Assembly (NCBI GenBank): GCA_964524145.1
Contig: CAZGCA010000051.1
Span: 1-44,350 of the forward strand
Reading direction: 5' to 3'
DNA from: CAZGCA01 sp964524145
Lineage (GTDB): Bacteria; Hydrogenedentota; CAZGCA01
Length of the DNA stretch: 44,350 nucleotides
Shown here: in pieces, positions 7,629-14,833 of the stretch
Numbering within the stretch: the stretch's first letter is position 1
Layout: each line of letters opens with the position of its first letter
Translations under genes and position numbers: made by a program
Notes under the pieces: model-generated
Told to the model about the DNA's origin: nothing
The model's input: only the letters and a program-made list of their open reading frames with translations
Database searches by the model: none

Positions 7629-9788
7629 ATGTTGACCATGCACAGGCGCTACCTGATACTTCTTGCGGTTGCAGTTGCGGCCTTGCTGTCGTACGCGACG
7701 GCAATCCCGAACCAGTTTGTCTGGGACGACGTTCCCCTTGTGGTCCAGAACCCCGTTATCAGAAGCCTTGGGAACCTCTTCAGCGCCGAGCGGGTGCCTG
7801 CCGGGGAGCCCGTTCCCGACTATATGCGGCTCCAGCCTGTGACGACGTTTTCGCTTGCGTTGGACCACTATTTCTGGGGATTTCTGCCGTACGGCTACCA
7901 TCTGACAAACGTGCTGCTGCACGCCGGAGCGGCGTTGCTCGTCTACTGGCTCGTGTTGCTGTTGACCGGGCGCCGTGTGGCGGCGCTTGCCGCCGGAGTG
8001 CTGTTCGCGGTGCATCCCGTCCACACGGAATCGGTCGCGTGGATAAGCGGCCGGCCCGAGGTGCTCGCGGGCGTGTTCGGTCTACTCTGCGTGATTCTGC
8101 GAATCATGGCGAGGACCGCCGGCGGGTTTCGCCGGACGGTAATGCTGGCGTGCTCGGTTGTCGCGATGGTGCTGGCCGTCTTTTCGAGCGAGACGGGGTT
8201 TGTCGTGCCGATCCTGCTGCTGGCCTGGACGGTGTCGTTTCGTGAGAACGGTTCCCGGGAGGATCGACCGCTCTGGAGATGGCAGGTACCGTACCTGGTG
8301 GCGGCAGCGGGTTGTCTGTTGTTACGGTTGACGGTGCTGCATCACGCGGGACCGCAAGGCGAGGCGACCTCGTTTGGGTTGATAACAGCTCTGGCGGCGA
8401 CGGTAGTCTCTGGTGTTCGGTACCTGGTTCTGCTCTTGTGGCCGTTCAGACTCACAATACACCACCCGGCGGTTTCGCCCGGTTTGCCGGCGGCGATTCT
8501 GTCGCTGGCGGTCGTAGTCGTGCTCGTTGCGGGATGGCGATACTCGTTACGTAAAGGGGGGCTCGTTCCGTTCGCCGTCGCGTGGTCTGCGGTTTCGATT
8601 CTGCCGGCGCTGGTCGTGGAACCGGCGGGAACGATGGCCGAGAGGTGTCTGTATCTGTCGTCGGTCGGTATTTGTTTGCTGGCTGGCGTTGCGTTCGACG
8701 CGCTCTACTCGGGAGTGTGCCGAACGAGAGGCGAGGACGCCAAACGTGTGGTTATGTCGGTCGGCACGGCCTTGTGTCTGCTCCTCGCAATACGGACTTC
8801 CGTCAGGAACCTGGACTACCGTAACGACCTCAGTCTCTGGACAAAGACCGTCAAACAGCATCCGGAAGACGTTACGGTCAACGAGGAGTTGGCGCTGCAC
8901 CTGTTCAGAACCGGCAGGGTCGAGTCGGCGATAGAAAGGTATCAGACGATCATCGAGCTTGCCCCGGACAACGTACGAGCCCGCGTGAATCTTGGGTCGA
9001 TCTACAACGGGTTCGGGCGCAACGACATCGCGCGACGGTTGCTCGAAGAAGCCGTGGAAATAGATCCGGCGGACGAGCTTGCACACAACAACCTCGGGCT
9101 CGTCTACCGCCATCTGGGGATGGTGCAGCAGTCGCTGGCGGAACATCAGAAGGCTATCGAGCTCAACCCTGAACTCAAGGAAGCGCACATAAACCTTGGT
9201 TCCCTGCTCGTTTCACAGGGAAAAAACGACGAGGCGCGAGCCGCGTGGCAACAGTCGCTGGCAATCGACCCAAACTACGTGCCTGCTATCGAGAACCTGC
9301 GCCGGCTCGATACATGGGAAGCCGCACGCAGGCTTGCGGAAAGGCCGGAGGATTTGGGCGAGCTGACGGTGGCCGAGCTGGAAGCCGTCCTGGGTGCGGA
9401 CGAGCCAAAGCTGCGCGCGACGGCGGCGTGGGAGCTGGGTCGCAGAAAGTCGGCGCCGTCGGTCGAGAAGCTCGTTGCGATGCTCGACGATATCAGTCCC
9501 GACGTGCGGGCCAACGCTGCGTGGGCGCTCGGCGAGATAGGGGATACGTCGGCGATACGCTCTTTGGTCAACCTGCTCGAAGACAACATTGTTTCGGTAC
9601 GGATCTTCGCTGCGGCTTCGCTGGGCGAGTTGGGCAACGCGAGTGGTGTCCAGATCCTGATTGAGGGCCTGGGAAATGAGAACCCCGTGCTGAGCAACAC
9701 GAGCCATGAAGGTCTTGTGGCACTGTTCGACAGAGATCCCGGCAGAGACCCGGCAAAGTGGCGTGAGGTTGTTCGCAACGCGAGATGA
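7629..9788 (+). CDS. TMTC-like multi-spanning membrane protein with TPR and HEAT repeats
   Basis: The 719-residue protein has three parts. Residues 1-400 hold about ten membrane segments with the features of the TMTC/GT-C group: an Asp-Asp pair in the first external loop (FVWDDVPLVVQNPV), MRLQPVTTFSLALDH, and HPVHTESVAWISGRPEVL. These are typical of dolichyl- or polyprenyl-phosphate-mannose-type glycosyltransferases. Residues about 410-565 are four TPR units (ERYQTIIELAPDNVRARVN and so on). Residues about 590-715 are HEAT/PBS-lyase-like repeats (SPDVRANAAWALGEIGD). TPR tails are usual for this family; the added HEAT block is less so. A polyprenyl-linked sugar transfer to exported protein is the likely role, by family inference. 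ATG 7638 is an alternative start. Confidence 0.8.
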   Translation: MLTMHRRYLILLAVAVAALLSYATAIPNQFVWDDVPLVVQNPVIRSLGNLFSAERVPAGEPVPDYMRLQPVTTFSLALDHYFWGFLPYGYHLTNVLLHAGAALLVYWLVLLLTGRRVAALAAGVLFAVHPVHTESVAWISGRPEVLAGVFGLLCVILRIMARTAGGFRRTVMLACSVVAMVLAVFSSETGFVVPILLLAWTVSFRENGSREDRPLWRWQVPYLVAAAGCLLLRLTVLHHAGPQGEATSFGLITALAATVVSGVRYLVLLLWPFRLTIHHPAVSPGLPAAILSLAVVVVLVAGWRYSLRKGGLVPFAVAWSAVSILPALVVEPAGTMAERCLYLSSVGICLLAGVAFDALYSGVCRTRGEDAKRVVMSVGTALCLLLAIRTSVRNLDYRNDLSLWTKTVKQHPEDVTVNEELALHLFRTGRVESAIERYQTIIELAPDNVRARVNLGSIYNGFGRNDIARRLLEEAVEIDPADELAHNNLGLVYRHLGMVQQSLAEHQKAIELNPELKEAHINLGSLLVSQGKNDEARAAWQQSLAIDPNYVPAIENLRRLDTWEAARRLAERPEDLGELTVAELEAVLGADEPKLRATAAWELGRRKSAPSVEKLVAMLDDISPDVRANAAWALGEIGDTSAIRSLVNLLEDNIVSVRIFAAASLGELGNASGVQILIEGLGNENPVLSNTSHEGLVALFDRDPGRDPAKWREVVRNAR

Positions 9789-9907
9789 CGTTGCGCGGTG
9801 CGGGGACGATCCTGCATAACCCGATCACGCGCCATCGAGCATCAATGGCAGGTGTTTCCATTGAATCCCATTGAATCCAGAATCTGTCGGGTGGGGGGGT
9901 TGGGCTC

Positions 9908-9945
9908 GATTACGATTACGAGTACGAGCACGAAGCACGAGCACG
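9908..9945. repeat. GATTAC/GAGCAC hexamer repeat, second copy
   Basis: It reads GATTAC GATTAC GAGTAC GAGCAC, an extra A, then GCAC GAGCAC on the plus strand. It lies in the 9789-10051 gap, where I see no gene. Confidence 0.7.
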
Positions 9946-10024
9946 TTGGGAAAAGGGATATGTGGCCGTATTCGTGAAAGCTTTCTTCCACCGCTGTCGG
10001 AGTAGAACCACGATCGCCTTGTGT

Positions 10025-10050
10025 CCACGGGTAGGGCCGCTTGCGCGGTA
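10025..10050. repeat. 26-bp dispersed repeat, copy 1
   Basis: The core GGCCGCTTGCGCGGTA is identical to 11733-11748. The ten bases before it, CCACGGGTAG, match CCACAAGTAA at the other site. Confidence 0.65.
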
Positions 10051-10051
10051 A

Positions 10052-10477
10052 TCAGGGCAGATGGCGACTGTCCTTCCCAAAGCGCGGCACGCTTGTCGCA
10101 TCTCTTGAAGGATCGCTGAGAGCTGCTGTCCAAATGGAATACAGAAAGATCGCTGCGACAGCAGCCAGAGTAGCCACAGTCTTGTGGGTCTCCCAGCCAT
10201 TTGCGCTTACTATGACGAAGATACCAAAGGCCAACATTACACTAGACATGAACCACATGTTTCGGCGCTTTGCGAGGATGTCACGCCGCAACAATTCTCC
10301 GACAAAGCCGCGCGGTCCTTCGTAGCTTCGCGTGTAGAAATCGGAGCCCGCGGGAACGTTGCCGACCATACAGGCGGCTATGACTACGATCAATCCCACC
10401 CTTAGAGCTCTGCTTAAGAGCGCGTGCAGAGCTACACTAACGCCAAGGATCAGCACAATGCTGCGCACCAACGTCAC
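10052..10477 (-). CDS. Small membrane protein of unknown function
   Basis: I do not recognise it. It has 141 residues with about four hydrophobic segments: two near the N-terminus (IVLILGVSVALHALL and VGLIVVIAACMVG) and two in the second half. A charged loop of about 40 residues (RSYEGPRGFVGELLRRDILAKRR) lies between. The start is taken as the GTG that overlaps the stop of the upstream gene as GTGA, which suggests translational coupling. Together with its partner it forms a two-gene unit in a repeat-rich patch with two toxin-antitoxin operons, so it is probably accessory. Confidence 0.55.
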   Translation of the reverse strand: MTLVRSIVLILGVSVALHALLSRALRVGLIVVIAACMVGNVPAGSDFYTRSYEGPRGFVGELLRRDILAKRRNMWFMSSVMLAFGIFVIVSANGWETHKTVATLAAVAAIFLYSIWTAALSDPSRDATSVPRFGKDSRHLP

Positions 10478-10821
10478 GAGGGCCAAGACTCGAACAATCC
10501 AGCCATGTGCGACCTCGCCGGAAGGTTGTGCACTCCTGAGCCGAATTCCCTTTGCGCTCTATACCCCTTGTACAACCTGAGAATGTTCAACAAGCATATG
10601 CACCCCCCTGCCGCAATAAGGACCCCGGTAAATACGTCGTGGAAAACACCTGGGACAATCAGTTCCTCGCCGAGCAGGATAGCAGCCTCGTTAGGTAGTA
10701 TTGAGCGGTTACTTGGCAGGATTACAGCTATCAAGCTAAACATATACATGTTGATAGAGAAAAGGAGAAACACCCTTTCCGCGACCTTAAGGGATTCCTT
10801 GGCCTTCTCAGTCTGTCGCAT
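10474..10821 (-). CDS. Small membrane protein of unknown function, first of a two-gene unit
   Basis: This is a 115-residue protein with two hydrophobic segments (FLLFSINMYMFSLIAVIL and FTGVLIAAGGCICLLNILRLY) and a charged N-terminus (MRQTEKAKESLKVAERV). The ATG at 10821 has GGGAG ten bases upstream. Its stop overlaps the start of the next membrane protein by four bases. No family is recognised. A holin-like or immunity-like role could be imagined from size and context, but nothing in the sequence proves it. Confidence 0.55.
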   Translation of the reverse strand: MRQTEKAKESLKVAERVFLLFSINMYMFSLIAVILPSNRSILPNEAAILLGEELIVPGVFHDVFTGVLIAAGGCICLLNILRLYKGYRAQREFGSGVHNLPARSHMAGLFESWPS

Positions 10822-10858
10822 TCAGCTCACACTCCCACCACGCGTCCGGACTGCAACT

Positions 10859-10874
10859 GGGGACAGCCGTCCCC
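10859..10874. repeat. GGGGAC hairpin repeat
   Basis: GGGGAC-AGCC-GTCCCC, a 6-bp stem with a 4-base loop, next to the end of the HEPN gene. A related GGCACCTGTCCCC sequence is at 11805-11817. Both resemble the GGGGACAGGC-type repeats scattered in many genomes. Confidence 0.5.
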
Positions 10875-10876
10875 AC

Positions 10877-11299
10877 TTATTCCTTCAGTCCCTCCGTGGC
10901 CCCTTGCAGCAGTTGCTCGATTTCCTGCGAAATCCGCGCGACGAAGGCACGTGCCTCCTCGAACCACGCTTCGACTTCGTCGTGTGCGAAAGACACCAGG
11001 TGTTCGTAATCACCTTGGTGCCTGTACTTGAGAAGGTCCCTATAAAACTGAGCCATTTCGACGGGTAATCTGCCAGGCTTTATCCAATGGCGGTCGAATA
11101 GAGCGCGGATGCCGGCGTGTTTGGAGGAGCGGAAACCTTCACACAGCAAGAGCGCGGACACTGCGTAGAAACAGGCGTAGTACACCCGGTTCACGGCGCT
11201 TCGAAGATGACCGTTCTCGAGGCTGAGTCTTGCCACCTCGAGACTTTCCTCAGACTGTTCGAGGCGGTAGCGGACGTACCCAACGATTTCCGGGTTCAC
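10877..11299 (-). CDS. HEPN-domain toxin of an MNT/HEPN pair
   Basis: A helical HEPN protein of 140 residues. It has the family pattern: N-terminal YVRYRLEQSEESLEVARLSLENGHLRSAVNRVYYACFY-type helices (residues about 8-45), then KYRHQGDYEH near 100, which corresponds to the R-x4-6-H/RxxGDY-type RNase motif region. Members are ribonucleases or AMPylation targets inhibited by a neighbouring minimal nucleotidyltransferase. The start is the GTG at 11299 that overlaps the stop of the upstream antitoxin gene as GTGA, with GAAGG nine bases before it. A longer frame reaches 11359, but the overlap argues for the GTG. Confidence 0.85.
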   Translation of the reverse strand: MNPEIVGYVRYRLEQSEESLEVARLSLENGHLRSAVNRVYYACFYAVSALLLCEGFRSSKHAGIRALFDRHWIKPGRLPVEMAQFYRDLLKYRHQGDYEHLVSFAHDEVEAWFEEARAFVARISQEIEQLLQGATEGLKE

Positions 11300-11637
11300 A
11301 AAACGATACCTTCGCTTTCGACTCTGACATGAAACGGCATAGCGGGATGACGATTCCACTCTTCTATCGAATGGTAGATGGTGGAGAGTACCACTCCGTG
11401 GGCCAGTTCCAGTTCGTAAATCGCGTTGTCTACCGCCCTCTCCTCTTCTCTGGACAAAGCATCATCGGTTAAGACAAGAATGTCATAGTCCGATTCCGGC
11501 TCCTGCGTGCCTCTTGCGACGCTGCCGTAAAGCAGCACCTCAGCGGTTGGGAGAGACTCACGGATTGTCCGCTTGACCTCGAGCAAGAGCCGCCGGTCTT
11601 GGTCGGAAACCACGGTGACCTCTTCAATCGTTTTCAT
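11296..11637 (-). CDS. Minimal nucleotidyltransferase antitoxin (MNT)
   Basis: The 113-residue protein has the nucleotidyltransferase signature LYGSVARGTQEPESDYDILVL, that is GSxxRG followed by a D-x-D metal pair. MNT proteins of this pair neutralise the HEPN toxin, in several systems by adding AMP groups to it. The start is taken as ATG at 11637 (MKTIEEVTVV). It precedes and overlaps the HEPN gene, the normal order for this module. The two catalytic Asp are present, so it should be active. Confidence 0.87.
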   Translation of the reverse strand: MKTIEEVTVVSDQDRRLLLEVKRTIRESLPTAEVLLYGSVARGTQEPESDYDILVLTDDALSREEERAVDNAIYELELAHGVVLSTIYHSIEEWNRHPAMPFHVRVESEGIVL

Positions 11638-11688
11638 AGTGCTCAACTCCCGGCCACATCGCAGCACAATCTGCCGTACCAGCGCTCA

Positions 11689-11710
11689 AATGGATTATAC
11701 ACTATCAAAC
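11689..11710 (-). promoter_or_regulatory. Promoter-like 22-bp element upstream of the MNT/HEPN operon
   Basis: On the minus strand it reads GTTTGATAGTGTATAATCC and ATT, with TATAAT as a likely -10. It is identical except for one base to 12376-12397, which lies upstream of the other toxin-antitoxin operon in the same orientation. It sits about 57 bases before the MNT start codon. No good -35 is seen. Confidence 0.6.
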
Positions 11711-11722
11711 ACTGGGATGCAC

Positions 11723-11748
11723 CCACAAGTAAGGCCGCTTGCGCGGTA
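11723..11748. repeat. 26-bp dispersed repeat, copy 2
   Basis: The core GGCCGCTTGCGCGGTA equals that at 10035-10050. The two copies flank the segment with the membrane-protein pair and the MNT/HEPN operon. Confidence 0.65.
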
Positions 11749-11863
11749 GCCAATCATTGGTCGGGTATATCGGGAATCAGGATAAACGGGTGCGGTGATC
11801 ACATGGCACCTGTCCCCGTTGACCCGTTGTTACCATTTATTCAACCGCGGGCTTGTCAGGCGT

Positions 11864-12118
11864 TCACCTTGCCAGTTTGTCGTAATCTGCGTGGGTGCCG
11901 ATCCAGAACCACAGCAGTCATTCCTCTACTTCGACAGCCAAGGCGCGATGTCTGATGCCTACTCTTGCTGACCAATACCTGCCGGCCTTTTTGAGATGAA
12001 GAGACGGATGCTCTGAACGTTCTTTGAGCAAGGAGAAGTTCTTGTCCGCCAACTTCTGAACATGACGTGGCGGCTTATCATAGCAATCCCAGAATGAGGG
12101 ACTGGAGAAATGCCTCAC
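11864..12118 (-). pseudogene. RelE/ParE-like toxin with an in-frame TGA
   Basis: GTG at 12118 overlaps the antitoxin stop as GTGA and has AAGGAG close upstream. Translation gives 66 residues (RHFSSPSFWDCYD to HRALAVEVEE), then TGA at 11918-11920. The same frame goes on for 17 codons (LLWFWIGTHADYDKLAR) to a second TGA at 11864. Toxins of this family run about 85 residues and end with a WFWIG-H-YD motif, so the part after the stop is the genuine C-terminus. One base change from GGA (Gly) would account for it. A pseudogene, a truncated toxin and recoding are all possible; TGA ends many other genes here, so a changed code is unlikely. Confidence 0.8.
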
Positions 12119-12315
12119 AACTCCTTGAAGTCCCCTCTGTCGAAATCCGACAACGCCTGTTCGACAACCTTATCGAGCTTCCCTGACTTCGCATCCTCTT
12201 CAAACTGTTTGTCCCATGCCGCCGCGTCGAAAACCTGGAACCAGGCTCTAGACTTCTCGAGCTCTTCGGGCCACAGACTGGCTACTGCCTTTTCGATATC
12301 TTGAACTGTTGCCAC
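12115..12315 (-). CDS. Antitoxin of a RelE/ParE-type pair
   Basis: A 66-residue acidic protein beginning VATVQDIEKAVASLWPEEL, with SRAWFQVFDAAAWDKQFEED in the middle and an acidic DFDRGDFKEL tail. This matches small antitoxins found immediately before RelE/ParE-like toxins. The start is GTG at 12315 with GGGGGAG four bases upstream; the longer open frame to 12411 has no Shine-Dalgarno. Its TGA overlaps the GTG of the toxin. With the toxin interrupted, the antitoxin may be a relic or may still act against related toxins. Confidence 0.75.
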   Translation of the reverse strand: MATVQDIEKAVASLWPEELEKSRAWFQVFDAAAWDKQFEEDAKSGKLDKVVEQALSDFDRGDFKEL

Positions 12316-12375
12316 TATCTCTCCCCCTATTAACCATCTACAGAGATGGAGAAATACACTTTCTATTCCGTCAGC

Positions 12376-12397
12376 AATGGATTGTACACTATCAAAC
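12376..12397 (-). promoter_or_regulatory. Promoter-like 22-bp element upstream of the second TA operon
   Basis: It differs from the 11689-11710 copy only in TACAAT for TATAAT. It lies about 66 bases before the antitoxin GTG, in the same position and orientation as its twin. Confidence 0.6.
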
Positions 12398-12443
12398 GCC
12401 GCCTTACACATAACATGATACGTTTCCGCCCAGTGGTGTGTCG

Positions 12444-12473
12444 TTGACAGGGTTGGCGGGACGCTGCTATACT
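12444..12473 (+). promoter_or_regulatory. Strong sigma-70 promoter for mrfA-mrfB
   Basis: Consensus TTGACA (12444-12449), 18-bp spacer, TATACT (12468-12473) with an extended TGC. Start near 12480, some 20 bases before the ATG. No LexA-type box is obvious around it. Confidence 0.8.
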
Positions 12474-12499
12474 TCTTTCGAGGATGGAACTGGCCTGAG

Positions 12500-14833
12500 A
12501 TGAACGTTGAACAAACCCTTGACTATCTGCGCGACGACAAGTCTATAGCCAGCCATATCACCGAGTGGCGGGTCATCCCGCCACGGCCGGCCCGGTTTGC
12601 GGGCTTCCCGGATTTCGTCCATCCGAGGATAATCGAGGGGTTGCGCAAGCTGCACGTCAACGACCTGTATACGCATCAGCGCCAGGCGATCGAGTCGGTC
12701 CACGCCGGCGAGGACGTTGTCGTCGTCACGCCCACGGCGTCGGGCAAGACCATCTGCTACAACGTGCCCGTGCTGGACGCTATCGTCCGCGACAACAACG
12801 TTCGTGCGCTCTACATATTCCCGACCAAGGCGCTCTCGCAGGACCAGCTCGACGAGCTTAACGTGATAATAAACGGTGTGGACCTGCAGATAGGCGCGTT
12901 TACGTTCGACGGCGACACGCCCGTCTCGGCCCGGAAAGCGATACGCAGCGCGGGCCATATCGTTGTGACAAACCCGGACATGCTTCATACGGGCATCCTG
13001 CCGCACCACACGATCTGGATAAAGCTGTTCGAGAACCTGAAGTACGTCGTCATAGACGAGATCCACCATTATCGCGGCGTGTTTGGGAGCCATCTCGCCA
13101 ACGTCGTGCGGCGGCTGAAACGGATTTGCGACTTCTACGGCTCGAACCCGCAGTTCATCATGTGTTCGGCGACGATAGCGAACCCGCTCGAGCTGGCGGA
13201 GCAGATCGTTGAGAAGAAGACCACGCTTGTTGACGATAACGGGGCGCCGTCGGGCGAAAAGCATTTCATTCTGTACAACCCGCCGATAGTGAACCGGCAG
13301 CTCGGGATCAGGAGGTCGTACGTATCGGAATCGAGCAAGATAGCGGCCAAGTTCTTCACCGGAGACACCCAGACGATAGTGTTTGCGCGCAGCAGGTTGC
13401 GCGTCGAGATACTGCTGACCTATCTCAAGAAGGCCGCGAGCCGTGCCCGCAAGAGCAAGGGGCTTGTTCGCGGGTATCGCGGCGGCTACCTTCCGCTCGA
13501 ACGGCGCGAGATCGAGAAGGGATTGCGGGACGGCGACATAATGGCCGTTGTCAGCACCAACGCGCTCGAACTCGGGATCGATATCGGCTCGCTCGACGCA
13601 TGTGTGATGGCGGGTTATTCGGGATCGATAGCGAGCACGTGGCAGCAGGCCGGTCGTGCCGGTCGCCGTACGGACGTCTCGGTGGCCGTGCTGGTCGCGT
13701 CGAGCGCGCCGCTCGACCAGTATATCGTGAACCATCCCCAGTATTTCTTCGGCCAGTCGCCGGAGCACGGTATTGTCAACCCGAACAACCTTATAATCCT
13801 CGCGAGCCATCTCAAGTGCGCTGCGTTCGAGCTGCCGTTTGTCGACGGGGAAGGTTTCGGTCTCGATGCGAACTCGACGGCGGAGATACTGAGCTATCTT
13901 GAAGAGCAGGGCGTGTTGCGCCACGTCGACGGGAAATGGCACTGGATGAGCCAGACGTACCCGGCCGAGGGTGTGAGCCTGCGTACGGCATCGCCGGAGA
14001 ACGTTGTCATCATCGATACGACCGACCAAGCGCGGGTGATAGGCGAGGTCGACTACCCGAGCGCGCCGCTGCTTGTCCACGAAGGCGCTATCTACCTTCA
14101 CGAGGGCAAACAGTACAGCATCGAGCGGCTCGATCTCGACGATAAGAAAGCGTATGCGGCCCAGGTGGATGCCGACTACTTCACCGACGCCCAGCTCAAG
14201 ACGGAGGTCAAAGTGCTGAGCGTTGCGCGGAGCGAACCAGCCGGGGCGGCGAGCAAACACGAGGGCGAGGTCAGCGTGACGTGGCTCCCGACGATGTACA
14301 AGAAGGTGAAGTTCGGCACACACGAGAATGTCGGTGTCGGCGAAATTCATCTGGACGAGCAGGAGATGCACACAACGAGCTACTGGATAGAGTTCGGCGA
14401 GGATGTCGAGCAGGAGATTTCGCGTAACGGCGTGGACCTCGGCGAAAGCCTTCACTCGCTCGCCAACGTTCTGGTAAACGTCGCGCCCATTCAGATCATG
14501 TGCGACCCGAGAGATATCCGCGCGTACGCCATGGTTCGGTCGCCGTTCAGCGACAGGCCCACCATCCACATTTACGACAGCTATCCCGGCGGGGTCGGTT
14601 TCAGCCACAAGATATTCGTCTCCCAGGACGAATTCATGCGAGCGGCGAGGGATCTCATCGAGAACTGCGAATGCGCTTACGGGTGCCCGTCGTGCGTCGG
14701 GCCCACCCTCGAGGTTGGTAAACGAGGCAAGGAAGGCGCGCTGCGGCTGATCGCCGGCGTGCTGGGTCCTGGCGACGCACGACGTGAAACGCCTGCTGTT
14801 CCTGTCTCTCCCAAAGAGCAACCCGGCACATGA
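12500..14833 (+). CDS. mrfA: DEAD/DEAH-type repair helicase with C-terminal Zn domain (MrfA/YprA family)
   Basis: This is a superfamily 2 3'-to-5' DNA helicase of 777 residues. Motifs seen: Q-like THQRQAI, Walker A TPTASGKT (77-84), DEIH box near 185, SATIANP, the helicase C motifs ALELGIDIG and QQAGRAGRR, and a DUF1998 C-terminus with four clustered cysteines (CECAYGCPSC near 721-730) that bind zinc in this family. MrfA of Bacillus works with the MrfB nuclease in mitomycin C damage repair, and the fungal Hrq1 is related. Here the nuclease gene follows with an ATGA overlap, so the pair is almost surely one unit. It has its own strong promoter. Confidence 0.92.
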   Translation: MNVEQTLDYLRDDKSIASHITEWRVIPPRPARFAGFPDFVHPRIIEGLRKLHVNDLYTHQRQAIESVHAGEDVVVVTPTASGKTICYNVPVLDAIVRDNNVRALYIFPTKALSQDQLDELNVIINGVDLQIGAFTFDGDTPVSARKAIRSAGHIVVTNPDMLHTGILPHHTIWIKLFENLKYVVIDEIHHYRGVFGSHLANVVRRLKRICDFYGSNPQFIMCSATIANPLELAEQIVEKKTTLVDDNGAPSGEKHFILYNPPIVNRQLGIRRSYVSESSKIAAKFFTGDTQTIVFARSRLRVEILLTYLKKAASRARKSKGLVRGYRGGYLPLERREIEKGLRDGDIMAVVSTNALELGIDIGSLDACVMAGYSGSIASTWQQAGRAGRRTDVSVAVLVASSAPLDQYIVNHPQYFFGQSPEHGIVNPNNLIILASHLKCAAFELPFVDGEGFGLDANSTAEILSYLEEQGVLRHVDGKWHWMSQTYPAEGVSLRTASPENVVIIDTTDQARVIGEVDYPSAPLLVHEGAIYLHEGKQYSIERLDLDDKKAYAAQVDADYFTDAQLKTEVKVLSVARSEPAGAASKHEGEVSVTWLPTMYKKVKFGTHENVGVGEIHLDEQEMHTTSYWIEFGEDVEQEISRNGVDLGESLHSLANVLVNVAPIQIMCDPRDIRAYAMVRSPFSDRPTIHIYDSYPGGVGFSHKIFVSQDEFMRAARDLIENCECAYGCPSCVGPTLEVGKRGKEGALRLIAGVLGPGDARRETPAVPVSPKEQPGT

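Noticed and set aside
11918..11920. TGA recoded as an amino acid (alternative genetic code)
   Set aside because: TGA is the natural stop of many intact genes in the window, for example mrfA, so a nonsense mutation is far simpler.
12467..14821. 784-residue minus-strand open frame opposite mrfA
   Set aside because: It lies fully inside the helicase gene in the complementary frame, is rich in Arg, His and Asp as shadow frames in GC-rich DNA are, and has no family motif.
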